A stretch of DNA of 64,000 nt from Eutreptiella sp. 'Long Island Sound 2002' (taxonomy: Eukaryota; Euglenozoa; Euglenophyceae; Eutreptiales; Eutreptiaceae), in contig OZ038385.1 of assembly GCA_964036045.1 (NCBI GenBank), positions 33,735,129-33,799,128 of the forward strand. Reading direction: 5' to 3'. A model generated the notes under the pieces. The model had not been told where the DNA came from, ran no database searches, and saw nothing but the letters and a program-made list of their open reading frames with translations. The translations under genes were made by a program, and so were the position numbers. This document shows, one piece after another, positions 19,674 through 32,100 of this stretch (position 1 is its first letter; each line of letters starts with the position of its first letter).

Positions 19674-21000
19674 ACCTTACCCTTACCTGCCAAAGCGTAT
19701 GTGTGAGTGTGCTATTCCTAAGGTCCTGAGAGCAAGCCGCAGAAGTGGTGTCCTAATTATACCCTAGTCTGCACACTTGCTAAACCTGGAGGGTTGGCTT
19801 ATTGATGCCACGGGGTACACCCCGGGTCTCCCCTCCCCTAAGCGCCCAATTTCTGTGCTGGCGCAAAACCTTTGGGGAATACCCAGCGTACAAATCCAGG
19901 TATTGTTTTCCCTACCTATCTGTCTACTACAGGGAGGGGTGGCCAAAAGCTATGAAGGCTTGAAAACGCCGTTTTGCTAAGTGGCCAAAACACTGACCTA
20001 ACCACTGCGGCAGCCCACCAACCCTGCTAAAATTGCAGGAAACGGGTGGGACAGTGACACACGCACTACAGGTCCTACACACCCTACAGTGCCACCATCC
20101 TGGTGGGCGAGCACTGGGGCAACTGGCTCAAGCCCCCACTCAGGACTACCACTCCTACACGCACACTCTACTTGGTGTTGTTGAAGAACATGTCGTGGGT
20201 CCTAGCGACCCTCCTGTGAAATGACAAGAGAACACAGCGCTGCTAAGCAACTGTGGCCTAACAGGGGACGCCACAACGCGTTTCCCCTGCTAGGGCTTGG
20301 AGGGAAGAGGTGCTCTGGCGTGCACGGCGCAGATGTCGATGGAGTCAGACTCCCTGCTCTGCCACAGGCAGAGGGGAGTTACTTGTTTGTGTGATCTGCG
20401 CCCTTGTTTAGCAGGGCATGAAAAAAATGGTATGCTGCTGCACCAATCACCCTACCTGCCCACCTGTAAAGCAAAGGCAAATGAAGGGGCGTTTGCGGCG
20501 GAGGAACCAAGCCACACTCCCCGTATTATACGGTTCTCAGTGTGACCTATAATACGCTGTCCGCAAACACGCTGAAGAATCAGCTACCCCTGTCAAGCAA
20601 GCAAGCATTAAGGGACTCCTCAGGTTCTCTTAAAGAACGTCCCAAGGAGCCCCTGGGTAGCCTAAACAAGGTTTACCGTGCGCACTTCGCGTGGCCTACC
20701 CTTTAATGCGTGTGTGAATGCGCGAGCATGCACGTGTATCGTGGGCAATCCTGCCCATCTGAAACCTCAATCACGAACTCCACCAGGGGGTGGCCCCGCC
20801 TGGGCTTACTCACCTTACCTACCGCTGGAGAGAGAGAGCAAGTGAGGGGCGCACGCGAAGAACGTTGCTATGCACTTGTGTGTATGTCTAATCACCCTGA
20901 TCTGACCTCTAATCATCTGCAATCTTTCTAATCAATCCCTCTATCGCGTTCTATTGTTGTTAGCGCTGCTACAAGACTCGTTCACGGAGACACGAGACGA
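19674..21000 (+). mobile_element. Probable 3' untranslated region and 3' LTR of outer element (boundaries unknown)
   Basis: This sequence follows the outer pol stop and has no ORF with a recognisable domain. The outer 3' LTR should lie here. A purine run at 20299-20310 followed by TG at 20311 is one possible polypurine tract and LTR start; GGGAGGGG at 19931 is a weaker alternative. Possible promoter-like AT stretches include GTATTATACGG and TATAATACG at 20521-20560. The 5' LTR lies outside the window, so the repeat cannot be confirmed. Confidence 0.45.
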
Positions 21001-22200
21001 GCAATGTGTATGCGGCATACGAGACGAGCATACCTGTAGTTTATACCGGATTCATTGAAGTCTTTTCGTTGATTTTCGAATTCTTGAATTTTCGATACTT
21101 CTATTAGTGTGGGTGGAATCTGTATGTTTATTTATTAATGTGTGTCTCGTCATTTTAAAGACTACGTGAGACATACGTTTATAATTCCATTATTTCTTCA
21201 TTTTCCGGCGCTTCGCTAGGAGCCGCTCCTGCGCGCCGCCTTTTTATGCGTATGAATTTCTGGATTTAAAAAATCCAGAGATGACTATAAGTTTTATAAA
21301 AATGTGCTTCTGATGCACAATTGGATTCTGCTCAGGTGTGTTGTTTCAGAAAAATTCTACGCCGTCATCTGACGGATTTTGATGTCGTCGCTTCGTTTTT
21401 GCGTGGATTCGTCCATAATTCTCCCATTCCTGCCTCTGCAGATACCCACGCGCAGCCTCGCTGAGTAGGCCGTGTTCGGGCCGAAACGCAGGTGCCTGGA
21501 GAGACGGAGCAGAACCCAAGACCCCACCAAGGGGCAATTTAATTTTTTCACGACTCCCTTCGCCCTAAGACAGGTCACAGGTCGCCAGCACGTTTACGAG
21601 AACCCATGCGAGTGTGTATAATGTGTCTTGCGTTGGGTTTGTGTCGCGCTGCGTCTTGGAGGGAGGGATGCACATGCACATGTTTTGGCATGCTCCCAAA
21701 CTAACCCAACCAAGCCACAGGAGCCCCGGCAGCGCCATGAGCGCTGAGTCTTCTGTAGGAAATGTTATAAACAGAGCAGCAAAAGAGCGCCAGCCATGGT
21801 GAGCGCCCATTTTTCTGTGTGAAGAAAACTGTAGGTATTTTAAAGTAGATGTGGAAACCAAGGAAAGGCCAAGAAAAAATCCCTTTTTCCTAAAACGCGA
21901 CAGTGGTGGCCACCACAGCACAAGGGGGGAGTAAGAAAAAGTGCTTTTCCAATGCTTTGAGGCATACTCTAGTTGTATTAGAGATGCACTGAGCATCCAT
22001 GCACTTCTATCTTAGTATTGGTCCTACCAAAACTGGTGATAACACATTTTGACCTATGGAACCAAACACCCAATCAGGATATGGAGTGGACCCCTTAATC
22101 CCCTTTCATTGTGAGGCAAATCATCTTTTCCTGAGTTAACTGAGAACTGACATATCCAAGGCAGAGCCTATGAATTTATCTATGTTTTTCCATGAATTCT
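21001..22200. other. AT-rich intergenic stretch with one strong hairpin
   Basis: I recognise no gene here. Bases 21205-21240 form a compound hairpin (CGGCGC and GCGCCG arms around GGAGC and GCTCC arms) followed by TTTTT. GACGAGACGAGC-like units recur near 20980-21040. Short ORFs on both strands show no coding signal. Confidence 0.4.
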
Positions 22201-22202
22201 TA

Positions 22203-22330
22203 GCTATCCTAGTGGTATGCACCCTAGGGGGCTGGGCACCTCTTTTTGAGAGGTCCTGGGTTCAATTCCTTGTCAGCCTAGCTAAGTAGGAAGATCCCAT
22301 GTGACATGGCAGTGACCTCATCGCCACATG
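22203..22330 (+). repeat. Possible tRNA-derived SINE head
   Basis: GGGTTCAATTCC at about 22258-22269 matches an RNA polymerase III B box, and TAGTGGTATGC about 50 bases upstream resembles an A box. The spacing fits a tRNA-like promoter, but the sequence does not fold as a complete tRNA and no second copy is visible. Confidence 0.25.
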
Positions 22331-22718
22331 CCATGCCACCTCAGCACATATGGGACCCAAAACAAAGAGTGCACATCTCCTAAGATGGCACTATGGAGAT
22401 AGAGTGACCATGGGGCAGTTGTCTAACTCTTTTCCAAAACATTTCAGCTATCTTTGTGAATATGCATTCCGATTTGACCTGAGTTGCAGTTTCTGTGAAT
22501 ATCCAATCATCTTTCACTGTTTACACTGCAGCCCTTCATGCTTTGATCCTGATTCTCTTCTCCTTGCACACCTCTGGCTTGGGTTATCCTGGATTGACAC
22601 TATTTCTGCAAACAAAAGGTTTTCATCTCCAAAAACAAGCAGCAGAAAACCCTACACCAGCAACAAGCAGCAGGAGAGACAAAAACACAGTGCTGAAACC
22701 ACTATAAACTTTTCTCAC

Positions 22719-22793
22719 GGCCCCGGCTTCGGCGGCAGGCACGGAGCCTTTCCTCGCTACCTTCTTCTTTCCGGGTTTTTTCTTGCCGGGCAT
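22719..22793 (-). CDS. Possible first exon of an unidentified Lys-rich protein
   Basis: Reading the minus strand, an ATG at 22793-22791 opens a 25-codon frame rich in Lys and Pro (starting MPGKKKPGKKK). It ends exactly at GTGAGA, a good splice donor, with the codon phase closed. The segment is GC-rich in an AT-rich setting, which supports coding. A basic N-terminus like this occurs in many nuclear and ciliary proteins. I could not identify a next exon or a function. Confidence 0.3.
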
Positions 22794-22939
22794 GTGTGCA
22801 GAAAAGCACTAAGGAAAGGAAAACAGACATGAAGGAAAGTAAAAGTGTTTCTTTGTCACGTCAAAAGGAGCACAATTCAACCGCCAGTACTGCAGACAGC
22901 GTACGGGCACCATAGGCAGCGCGCACGCGTTGCGGTGTG
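22794..22939. other. Short spacer
   Basis: This is possible upstream region of the basic exon on the minus strand. Nothing else is visible. Confidence 0.3.
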
Positions 22940-23097
22940 AGTGCGTACGCGCCAAAATACCAACGCGTACGCGCCAAAATACCAGCGCGTACGCAGTCAG
23001 AACACAACGCGTACGCACTCAGATCGCAACGCGTACGCGCTGGTTCGCTGGTTCATGCGCGTTACAAAATCAGTGCGTACGATAACGCGTACGCATA
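22940..23097. repeat. Cluster of GCGTACGC palindromes
   Basis: The 8-bp palindrome GCGTACGC occurs about six times plus one near-match in 160 bp, mostly inside units of the form AACGCGTACGCGCCAAAATACC. Spacing is about 15 to 25 bp at first and wider after 23040. Confidence 0.75.
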
Positions 23098-25719
23098 CAT
23101 GTGAACAAAATGGGGCAGATCTTAGCAGTTACAGACCCCCGTCCATTAAAAAATAACATTTTACATTATCCATTTTTTGGCCACAATATTCTTTTTGAAC
23201 ATTTACATTTTACATTTTCGTTTTTCGTTGACGTTATTATACTATAAATCACTTTGTAACCACAGTAGCCCTAAGCCGTAGTCCTGCATACCATTCCCGC
23301 ACGATTGGGGCCAGGAGGGCATGTACTAGCGACCTCCCCGATGCAGAAATCAGGCTTTCATCCGTAACAATTTCAGAGAAAATCCATCCGGAAGGTTTTA
23401 CTCCCTCCGCGCAGCCCGCCGAACAGGTGCCGAAAATGCGGCGGCGCCTGGCCCCCCCCTAACACTGTGTGTTCCTTCTCAGCTTAAGGGTGTAGGTCGA
23501 GGGTAGATCCGGGAGAAATCCTTCGTTGTTGAGATATTGAGCAAGGAGTGTAAGTGTTCTCGTTTAATATTCCGACCGTAGTGCCTCGTTTAATTTTGTT
23601 GAATGTAGTCATTGAATATTAGTTGGATGCTCGTTGAATGTACGTAGGGCGCAGCTCAATTCTATCTACTCGTTCGATGTACCGGGCGTAGCTTAATCTA
23701 CCTACTCGTTCAATGCACCTACCCAAAATTTTTTCCTTTCGTGTTGATGTAATTGTTCCCGATAATTTTTCCTTTGGTGTTTGATGTACCTTCCCATGTC
23801 ATTCCGGGTGTTTTCAGTTTACATGATTGAGGTCCAGGTGACAGTTTATTTGCACACAATAAGTTCAACCACAAAGATAGCGTGAACACATGATGTTCAC
23901 TCGTGTCGTACTACTATGAAATATTTCTCCGTGAAAAAGTTGTTGTGCTGGTGCGGAGCGTGCTTTTGTGAGTTGGTGCTTCGTACAAATGTCCCTCCCG
24001 ATACTCTCATTGCGCGACCTTCCCTCCAACCAACAAGGAAGAAGTCTGTATGCAACCCCAAGCGAGCAAGAAATTAAACGCCGGCCTTCCGAAGGTAGGG
24101 TATGGTAAGGCAAGATAAAGCAAGACAAGGCATGCAAGGCGTTCAAAGGTGTAGGTGCTCCGCTTCCCTCGGACCCAATGGTGGAAAATTCCATTGCACA
24201 AATTTGGACCACAAGATGATTTTCTTCCACACCAGCAAAATGAGGTTTTACGTGTTGCCGTAGCGCTTCGGTGTCACATTTTTGTGACGAGTGTTGCGAT
24301 AAGGATTCTCACTTGCTGCATGTGCCACCATTGACAATGGCGGTCCAATCAGTAGTGACGGCTGTAAGCCATGTGTGAAGGATGTTTCCTTAGTGTCAAT
24401 AAGAGGCACGCAACAAGCGGAGGACTTAGTAGCTAGCAAAAGACGGCCGGCAAGCAAGCAAGTAGCGGCTAGCGTGAGTAGCGAGCAGCAAAAGAGTCAG
24501 CAGTGAGCGACCATTGCTTTCCTCCCTTCTCCGTGTTGACCCACGTGGTCATTTGCATCTTTCCTAATGCTTGAAGTTTGTTCCCCCCACATCGTTTCCG
24601 TTTTCTTTTCACAACCACACTACCACCACCGATTGTCCGAAGCTAGCTGCACCGAGCCTTCGGTGATTCTGGGATGAGATGCGCACGTTTGTTACACATG
24701 AATGTTGGTCCGGTGCCTTTTTATCTTTTTGCTTGGGTTGTGTCGGACGCGGTCGTACGCATTGGCGCGACCCCCATCTTTTCACACTTAGGGTACCCTC
24801 ATGCACGCTTTTCCATCCTAATGCAATGCACAAATGGTTATGAAGGAAATGCACTATGATTATGAAGGAAATGGTTCCGGATTTCCAAGGTATATCACGG
24901 GATCCGTTTCCTTGCTACTTTGCCGCGATGTGTACAATCCACAGATTCACTCTCGCCTTCTACCTTTCAAACCGTCAACGAATATGTGAATGAAGTCCCA
25001 AGTCTAACGGATTTGGATCACCAATTGTCGATTACGGTTTGAAATATCGTCGGCCGACAAGCGCAGCAAGTCCGCACACCCACGAAAGCCTCAAAAATGT
25101 GGCCTTCGATTGAGCTCATGTTTTTTTGCTAGGCACGACTTCCTGAGTGTCTAGTTTCTATGAGTGGCCACGCAGTCCACCTATCAGTGTTGGATTCGTG
25201 CTTTGGAGCATTCTTCCTCTTTTTGCTTGGTCCATTGTCTACTCCTCTAAAATCTCAAGGGTCGGATTCGCGAATCGCTACACACATACACAAAGTTGTA
25301 GATGATGTATTTTTGACACGCTCGCTACTTTTGGCAAATGACCGATGACCACAAAGGCGCGAAGCGGGCACAAGAATGTCCATGGTCTTAACGAGCCGTT
25401 GCCGGCATAGAAGTGCGGATGGAAAACTTTAGGATTATGATGTGTTTTCTTGTGAGACCTATGGTGTCTTCATCATGGATCTCCCTACACCACACCATGA
25501 CGGGTGGGGTGAAGTTGAATTCAAATTCTCACACGGAAACCTAAGACTAGCAAGAATTGATTGTGCTTCGTGGACACACTTTTGAGGCGACAATTGCCCG
25601 AAACACTTCGGATGGATGCGTTGGGCGAAGCCATAATGCAAATATGCCGTGAAACGCCGAAAGGGCCGGATGAAAGCTTCTATCCTCTCCTCTCTCATCA
25701 CTTTTCTCCTCATCCGCAG
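23098..25719. other. Intergenic region upstream of the kinase gene
   Basis: I find no ORF with convincing coding features. A degenerate repeat with the core TCGTT(C/G)AATGTAC occurs at about 23570-23720. The 3' end may hold the promoter and earlier exons of the kinase gene, but I cannot place them. Confidence 0.4.
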
Positions 25720-26183
25720 TTATGGAAGGGACAACTACCACAACTCCGGCTATCAAGGTTATGATGGCTATCAAGGTGGCGCGGGCTTTCAGGGGGTGAA
25801 CGGATATGGTGGTCAAGGCGCCATGGGCGTGGGATCCCAAGGTGCGGTAGGGGTCGGTTCGCAACATACATTTTTGGGCATTGGCTCCGGCCTTGGCTCT
25901 CATGGAGCAATGGGCATGGGCTCAGGCCTTGGCTCTCATGGAGCGATGGGCATTGGCTCCGGCCTTGGTTCCCATGGGGCAATGGGCATGGGTTCCCATG
26001 GGGCCATGGGTGTTGGCTCGCATGGCGCTATGGGCTTTGGATCCCATGGAGCGATGGCCGTTGGGCCGCATGGGACGGTGCGCATTGGCTCGCACTTAAC
26101 GGACCACTTCGACTTGACTGAGTTTGGCTTGAATTATGCCCAACCGCCGTCGCCCTACAACGTTTCGGATTTGAGCCCATCAG
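25720..26183 (+). CDS. Gly-rich repeat exon, probable N-terminal part of the kinase
   Basis: The frame from the CAG at 25717-25719 to the donor CAG|GTATGA at 26183 encodes a Tyr/Gly/Gln-rich start, then about nine degenerate copies of GSHGAMG(M/I/V/F)G, sometimes lengthened by GSGLGS, and then a normal-composition stretch (DHFDLTEFGLNYAQPP). At DNA level the repeat is a minisatellite with units of about 18 and 36 bp between 25880 and 26090. It joins in phase to the exon at 26423. A start at the ATG at 25649 in the same frame would add a hydrophobic segment resembling a signal peptide, which is why a separate secreted Gly-rich protein cannot be excluded. Confidence 0.5.
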
Positions 26184-29100
26184 GTATGATTGCACCTTCG
26201 TGTGTTTATCTATTCGTCGTGCACCTAGCGTGGGCGGCCCGTACCATTTCGCGTTCGAGTACTTGATGTTTTGCCTTCCACATTTAGTGGGAGACGAAGC
26301 CACGACGATGTTCTCCACGCCCTCAACGTGGTCTTTTTGCGCACAAATATGTATGACAAATTGATGAGATGCGTCTCAATATGTTGAATGTGTCGTGACT
26401 CGACCCGTGCGATTGTTTCTAGGATTGCACTCATTATTGGCGGAGCATGACCTACAACTCTTCAATTCACTCACCACGAATGCTGACAGCTATTGTTTCA
26501 TGGCTACAGATGTCGACTGCACAAACTTGGACCAAATCCAGCAGGAGTTGGTTCCCATGCAGTACGAAAAGGTTTGTCTTCACCTGCAAAGGAGGAGCTA
26601 AGTCTTAGAATCTGACCCCTCACACTCGCTTGTCAAGTGAGCCACACTCACTCGTTTTAGCTGTGACCCCGATCCTTGTCTCTCGCGGACCAAACTGCTT
26701 CATTAACCATAATGTTCATAAATATCAAAGACATTGAGGGTTTAGCAAACGAAACACAACTACTCCACAAGGGGAGAAGGCAAGTGTGGCGTAATATGTT
26801 CCGTTCTCGAACATCAGCTACCCGCCCAAGACGGGCAATCCCTCTCGAAAACAACGTGATATCTTGTTGGTGAACCCGCGATCCGGTGCCCTCATGCATC
26901 CCTTTTTCACAGCCCCCGAAACAAGTCCGGAACTACATTCTGGGACCCACGTTGGGCGAGGGAACATACGGGAAGGTCAGAGAGGCGATTCACATGCCCA
27001 CACTACAACGAGTTGCCGTGAAGGTCATGAAGAAACGGAATCTCAAGAAAGTCAAAGGGGGAGTGAACAACATCGAGACGGTGAAGCCCCTCTCCGTGTT
27101 ACATGCTTGCTGATCTGCCTGTGCTTTTATATGTAGCCTGATCCCAAGGTCCGGTCCTTGGGATTAGGGTCCCGTTCCGCGATCCCGTTCATATTTACCT
27201 TCCTGAGCCAGCATGTGAATTTCGTCCACAACAGCGATCAATGTCGAATAACGGCCAAGTTGACGGGACAAAAGAGGCGAGTGGACAGAGTAAGCTCACG
27301 TGCTGGGTAAATTGTAACGGCCGTTTGAAAAACAGTAGGTCGGTGAGTGCGCGGGTGTTCGTTGACGGCGACAGCACCATGGAAAGCACGCAGCGTGTGA
27401 TGGTTGTTGCAAATTATTATTTCATGGACGCTGCTTACACGCGGGTAAGGGTGAAGCAAAAGGCAAGCCTAACGGCCGAGTGGGTTTTGTGGTGATGTCT
27501 CAGACTTGTTGAGCCCCTATTCCAAACCGCAATTTGTACCCTTGCTCACACGTGCCTGAAAATTGAGAGGGTTTTGTGATGTACCCACGAATCGATGTTG
27601 TGCAACCTACCCGCTGATCTCTCTTCATCATCACTATGCCCTGGTTTTTTCCAGTCAATTTTTCCGAAATTGACAATGCCCGAAATTGTCCTCTTCCTTG
27701 ATCCGAGTGTGTCTGCCATGTCCCGAGTCCTGTGCGCTTCCCAGACACAGATAAAACAGCCTCCCAGGGGTGCACGCCTCAACGCGGTGAGGGGTGGGCA
27801 GGGGCCCCATGGCCCAGGTCGCCCCGCCCCGCCCTGCTCCGCCCAGCACCTGTCCGCCCCAGCACTGGGGGAACTCGGGGTTCGGGCTAGGGTCGGGGGA
27901 GTAGACAGAATTATCCCCGCATTACTAGAGCTGTCCAGCAGCCCGGTATGGCTCGCCCGGCCCCGCTCACGCACAACAAGCAACCTGGACCTCCGGGTAT
28001 GGGGTGGTTTGGGATACTCCCCTCCAGCAGCCCCCCCCCCCCGCCCCGCCCCCTGGCCTCATGGGCGGCTGGCGGGGGCTGGGATGGGCACCCGCCAGGA
28101 CGGGCGCGGCGCGGTGCGACCGGACCAGTCAGGGAAGGCTTCGAGGCAGTGACAGGGAGGGGACAGTGGCACATTTCTCCTCCGAAGTGTGTGCATTCCG
28201 AAAATGTTTATGATCATGGGTGCTTCGATGCACACCGTTGGCAGAATGTTTTCCACTGCGTGTGCAGGACGTGCAGGACGATGCACTTCATGTATTCGTA
28301 GCACCAGTTGTGTGGAGATGCACGCAGACCACACTTGTTTCTTCGCACGTTATCCTCAGGAAATCATGATTATGCGGCAGCTGACCACGGATAGCGCAGG
28401 GAGCCGACACATCTTGGGTCTCAATGAGGTCGTGCGGTGTGATGACAAGATTGCCATTGTAATGGATTTAGCCACAGGTGATGTGCAGCCTCCAGTGACA
28501 GGGACACAGTTGAGAGGAGAATGCGCAACCATGCAGATTGCGGGTGATGTCAGGAATAGGGCTGGGCGTGAGGCTGAGACTGATTCAGAACAGGTTGGCA
28601 GGCTGTTCAACCAGACAGTGGGTGCATGAGAGGGCATTACCCGGCAATCCAGGCGAGCCCCAGCGTCACCCTCTGCCAACAACCCCCACGTCCGCTTTGT
28701 CCGTTTGCAGCGTCGTTGCAACACGTGATTGATTGCCAGTACCAGCGCAATTTGTCGGAACCGGTGGCCGCCATTGTCTTCCAGCAGCTGCTCCATGGCT
28801 TGCAGTACATTCATTCCAAGGTCGACCTCTGCTGCTCGGCTTTGGCTCAGCCTCCCACCTCTGGGCTTTCCTTTCCTTGCTCCTTGTGGCACGGGCCAAT
28901 TACCATATTTCACGCTTCTTGTGCCTCTACTTGATTTCCGCGCCATATCCACGCCTCTCATTTGCACTGCAGTCTATCGTGCACAAAGATATCAAACCAT
29001 CTAATATTATGGTGATGCCAAACGGAGTCATCAGGATCTCGGATTTTGGTGTGGCAGAGGTATGGGCAGACATGCGTGTTTACAGATCCTCCCCTTGATG

Positions 29101-32100
29101 TTGCGCGTTTTGTGGTCGCTTTTGTTTTATGCGGAGTCCGAGAGATAACATCGGAACAGGCATGCATCGCACAGGCAGTCGATGGGCAGGGGACGGGATG
29201 GTTCACGGTTCAGTGGGATGCCATCCGTATCCCATCAGAACCTGACAACACCCAACGCCGGCCAATATTTGGCGTGTTCATCCGCCCCCCCCCTTTTTTC
29301 ATGCACACCTGGCATACAGTTCTTGCATTGGACGTGGGTTGGAGAGGGTTGGCAAGGGTTCGAGCGCGGGGAAGTGACTCAAGGATTGGGATCGTCCCTC
29401 TTTACAATCCGAGCAGAGTGGTTGGAAGAAGAGGCGCCCGCAAGACTGTGGCTTTTGTGTTGGGAGTTTGGAAGTTCTACGTTTGTCGAATGCGTTGATG
29501 TCTCTCAGGTGATATCGGCGTATCATGTGACTCCCACATGTGGGCGCACTCATGGCACTCCTGCGTTTCAGTGCCCTCAAATTGCATGTGGACAGGTGTG
29601 CAGGTTGGGGATTGGAAATGGCGAGCAGCAGATATGCTCGTACAAGTGCCCTCAGGCTAAGTTGGGCTGGAGCAGCACCTGACGTCCCTCTTTTTCGGCT
29701 CATACTTTTAGGGCAGAAGCGGTCCAGCCCACCCCCCAGCAAGCAGATTTCACTCACCACGTCTCTGCCATGTTGATGCTCCATGAAATGCCACCGCATT
29801 TGGTGGGCATCAGCGCCCTCTAGTTGGTTTGGGCCACCTGGTACTTCGAAGGTGCCGCCGGACGAGCCCAGGCCAGGGTTTTGCTTGTGTGCAACCTACC
29901 ATACGGGTGCTTGGGTGGGTGGGTGGTTTTTCGGAATTCTTGGTGGGTGGGGTTCCGGCAACATCCCCCTCCCCCCATGGGGGGTAGGCCGTATGCAGGG
30001 CCCAGGGTACAGTCGGTCTGTCAACTCCTAATAAGAATTCACCTGCTTGTCGTTGCCCCAACAGTTGTGCATTAGCACCAAGTTGGTGGGGCAGTTGCTG
30101 ATCTTGGCTCTGGACAGTGTACCCTGGACAGAGCAGAATTCCAAATTCCAGCTTCCAGCAATTTGTGTTGGGCACACTTCCAGTTGGCACATTGCACCAG
30201 TGGATGGGTGGGGTCAAACGCCCCCCATCACCACCACATACCACACCGGATGGCACCCTGCCACGCACGGGAATGGAGACACAATACACACACCACAAGA
30301 GGGGGGGGGAGGGGGTGCATGATGCGCTCGCCACAAGGAGGACTGAGCGCCGGAATGGACAGGCGGAAGGCTGCTTTGTGCCCCCGTTGGGGAAGTGACC
30401 CCGCAAGTGGACATCCTAGCGCCCAAAAGCCGCCGTTGGGGAGCTCCCCATCGCCGGTAGGGGTGCCCACTTGGACGCACCTGGCCAAGGCCAACGACGA
30501 GGGCAGTTGCCCTCCTCTGTGTGGACCCAACACAGAGCAGTGAAACAGGGAAAGTCCAGGGGCTCTGTTGGCACAATCTACCAAGGGAAAGGAAAGGGAA
30601 GTAGAGTGGAAAAGGTAGGCCAAGGAGGGAGAGGAAGGACACAGGGTGAGAGGCCGATGGGCACCGCCTATGGGTGGAAAGGGAAGGGCAGTAAGTGGCG
30701 ATCGGCCAATTGGCGCCGCTGGCTGCAGACCAAAACACACCAACGTGTCATACCAAACCCCCCCATCGGGGATGGACAACTCTGGGTCCTGGGTTTCCCA
30801 AAGTCCTGGGTGGGTGGGTTTGCCAGCGCCCCCCCCCCCCCTCCTGTGGCCCAGCAAAACCCTGGCCCAGAGCGATCAGCGTCTGACAGGGAGATCATAA
30901 TTGTTGTCATACGAACTAAGATGCACTCCCCCCCCCCTTGATTAGTAACTACCTGGATTGGTAACCACCTTGATTAGTAACCCGGGGGAGAGGACCGTCA
31001 CTTTCAGTTTTCCCTCAATTTGATTAGAAGGTTGGATGTTGAGCTTCTCCTGTGTGTTTGCTGGTTGGACAAGGTTGCATTGTTGTGTACTTCAAATTTC
31101 CTGCATTCAATGCACTGCACTGTACCCTGTATCATGCAGAACCTTTAGAACACTTAGAACACTTGCATGTCGATCATATTGTCACCTGGTACTGTTTTCA
31201 ATTTCGAACGTTCAGGAGGCAGTGTTGTGCTTACCAAGATTCTGGGCCTCCCTAAGCGTGGTGCTGAGTACCAGTCCATCACATATGTGTCTCCCAAGTG
31301 GTGTTGAAGAAGATAGTGACAGTGCATTTTTGCCAACGAGAAATTATATTGAGAAATCATATTTCATATGTGATGTTCTTGAGCCAAACTGCTTGCCACA
31401 GGGGTTGGATCCTCCTGTCAAACCTGCTGCCAATCCTGCTCCCAAAGCTGCCAAACCTCGTGCCAAACCTCAACCAAGAGTGCGGCGAAATCTGCTGCCC
31501 AAGATGGCAGCCAAGCCTGCAGCTGGAGAGTCCATTCTAGTGGCCCCTGTTGAACATGTGCAGCTCTCCAAAGTCAAATCCTCGTGCTAGAAAAAGTGGC
31601 ACACAGAGCTGGTCTCTCAGTAGAGCTGAACATACATTGCAACAGGCGATTTTCGGGGCTTTTTTGTGTTTCATATGCCCTCGTGTTTGCATGACCGTCA
31701 TTTTGGGTATATTCCCCTGGCGGTGTGGGGATACTGTAGCGTGCAGGCGAGGGCGGGGGTACGACCTTGAGAAAATGTACAAATGTAGAAAATTCACACT
31801 TATTACAAAACAACGAACATAAATACCCACGAAGGGCCAAAGAGGACCTGAGGCCTGATGGGCTGCTGTAGTCTACAATCCCATCCGCATTTACCATGTG
31901 TCAGAGAACATTCACAGCACGCTCTAATCTACAACGCGGCCGTGTATTTCAACAGTCCTCAGGAGATGGGTCTAAAACACGCAGTGTTCAGTTTTCTGGA
32001 CACTACCAATTTTTGTTTTCAGCCCAACACAGCAACCCCTGCAGGCTTCTTCTGCTTGTGGATTTGTGCACGAAGGAAAATGCCATAGTGTGATGCGCTT

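Noticed and set aside
20299-20311. Firm 3' LTR start for the outer element
   Set aside because: A purine run followed by TG is suggestive, but the matching 5' LTR is outside the window. It is kept only as a possibility.
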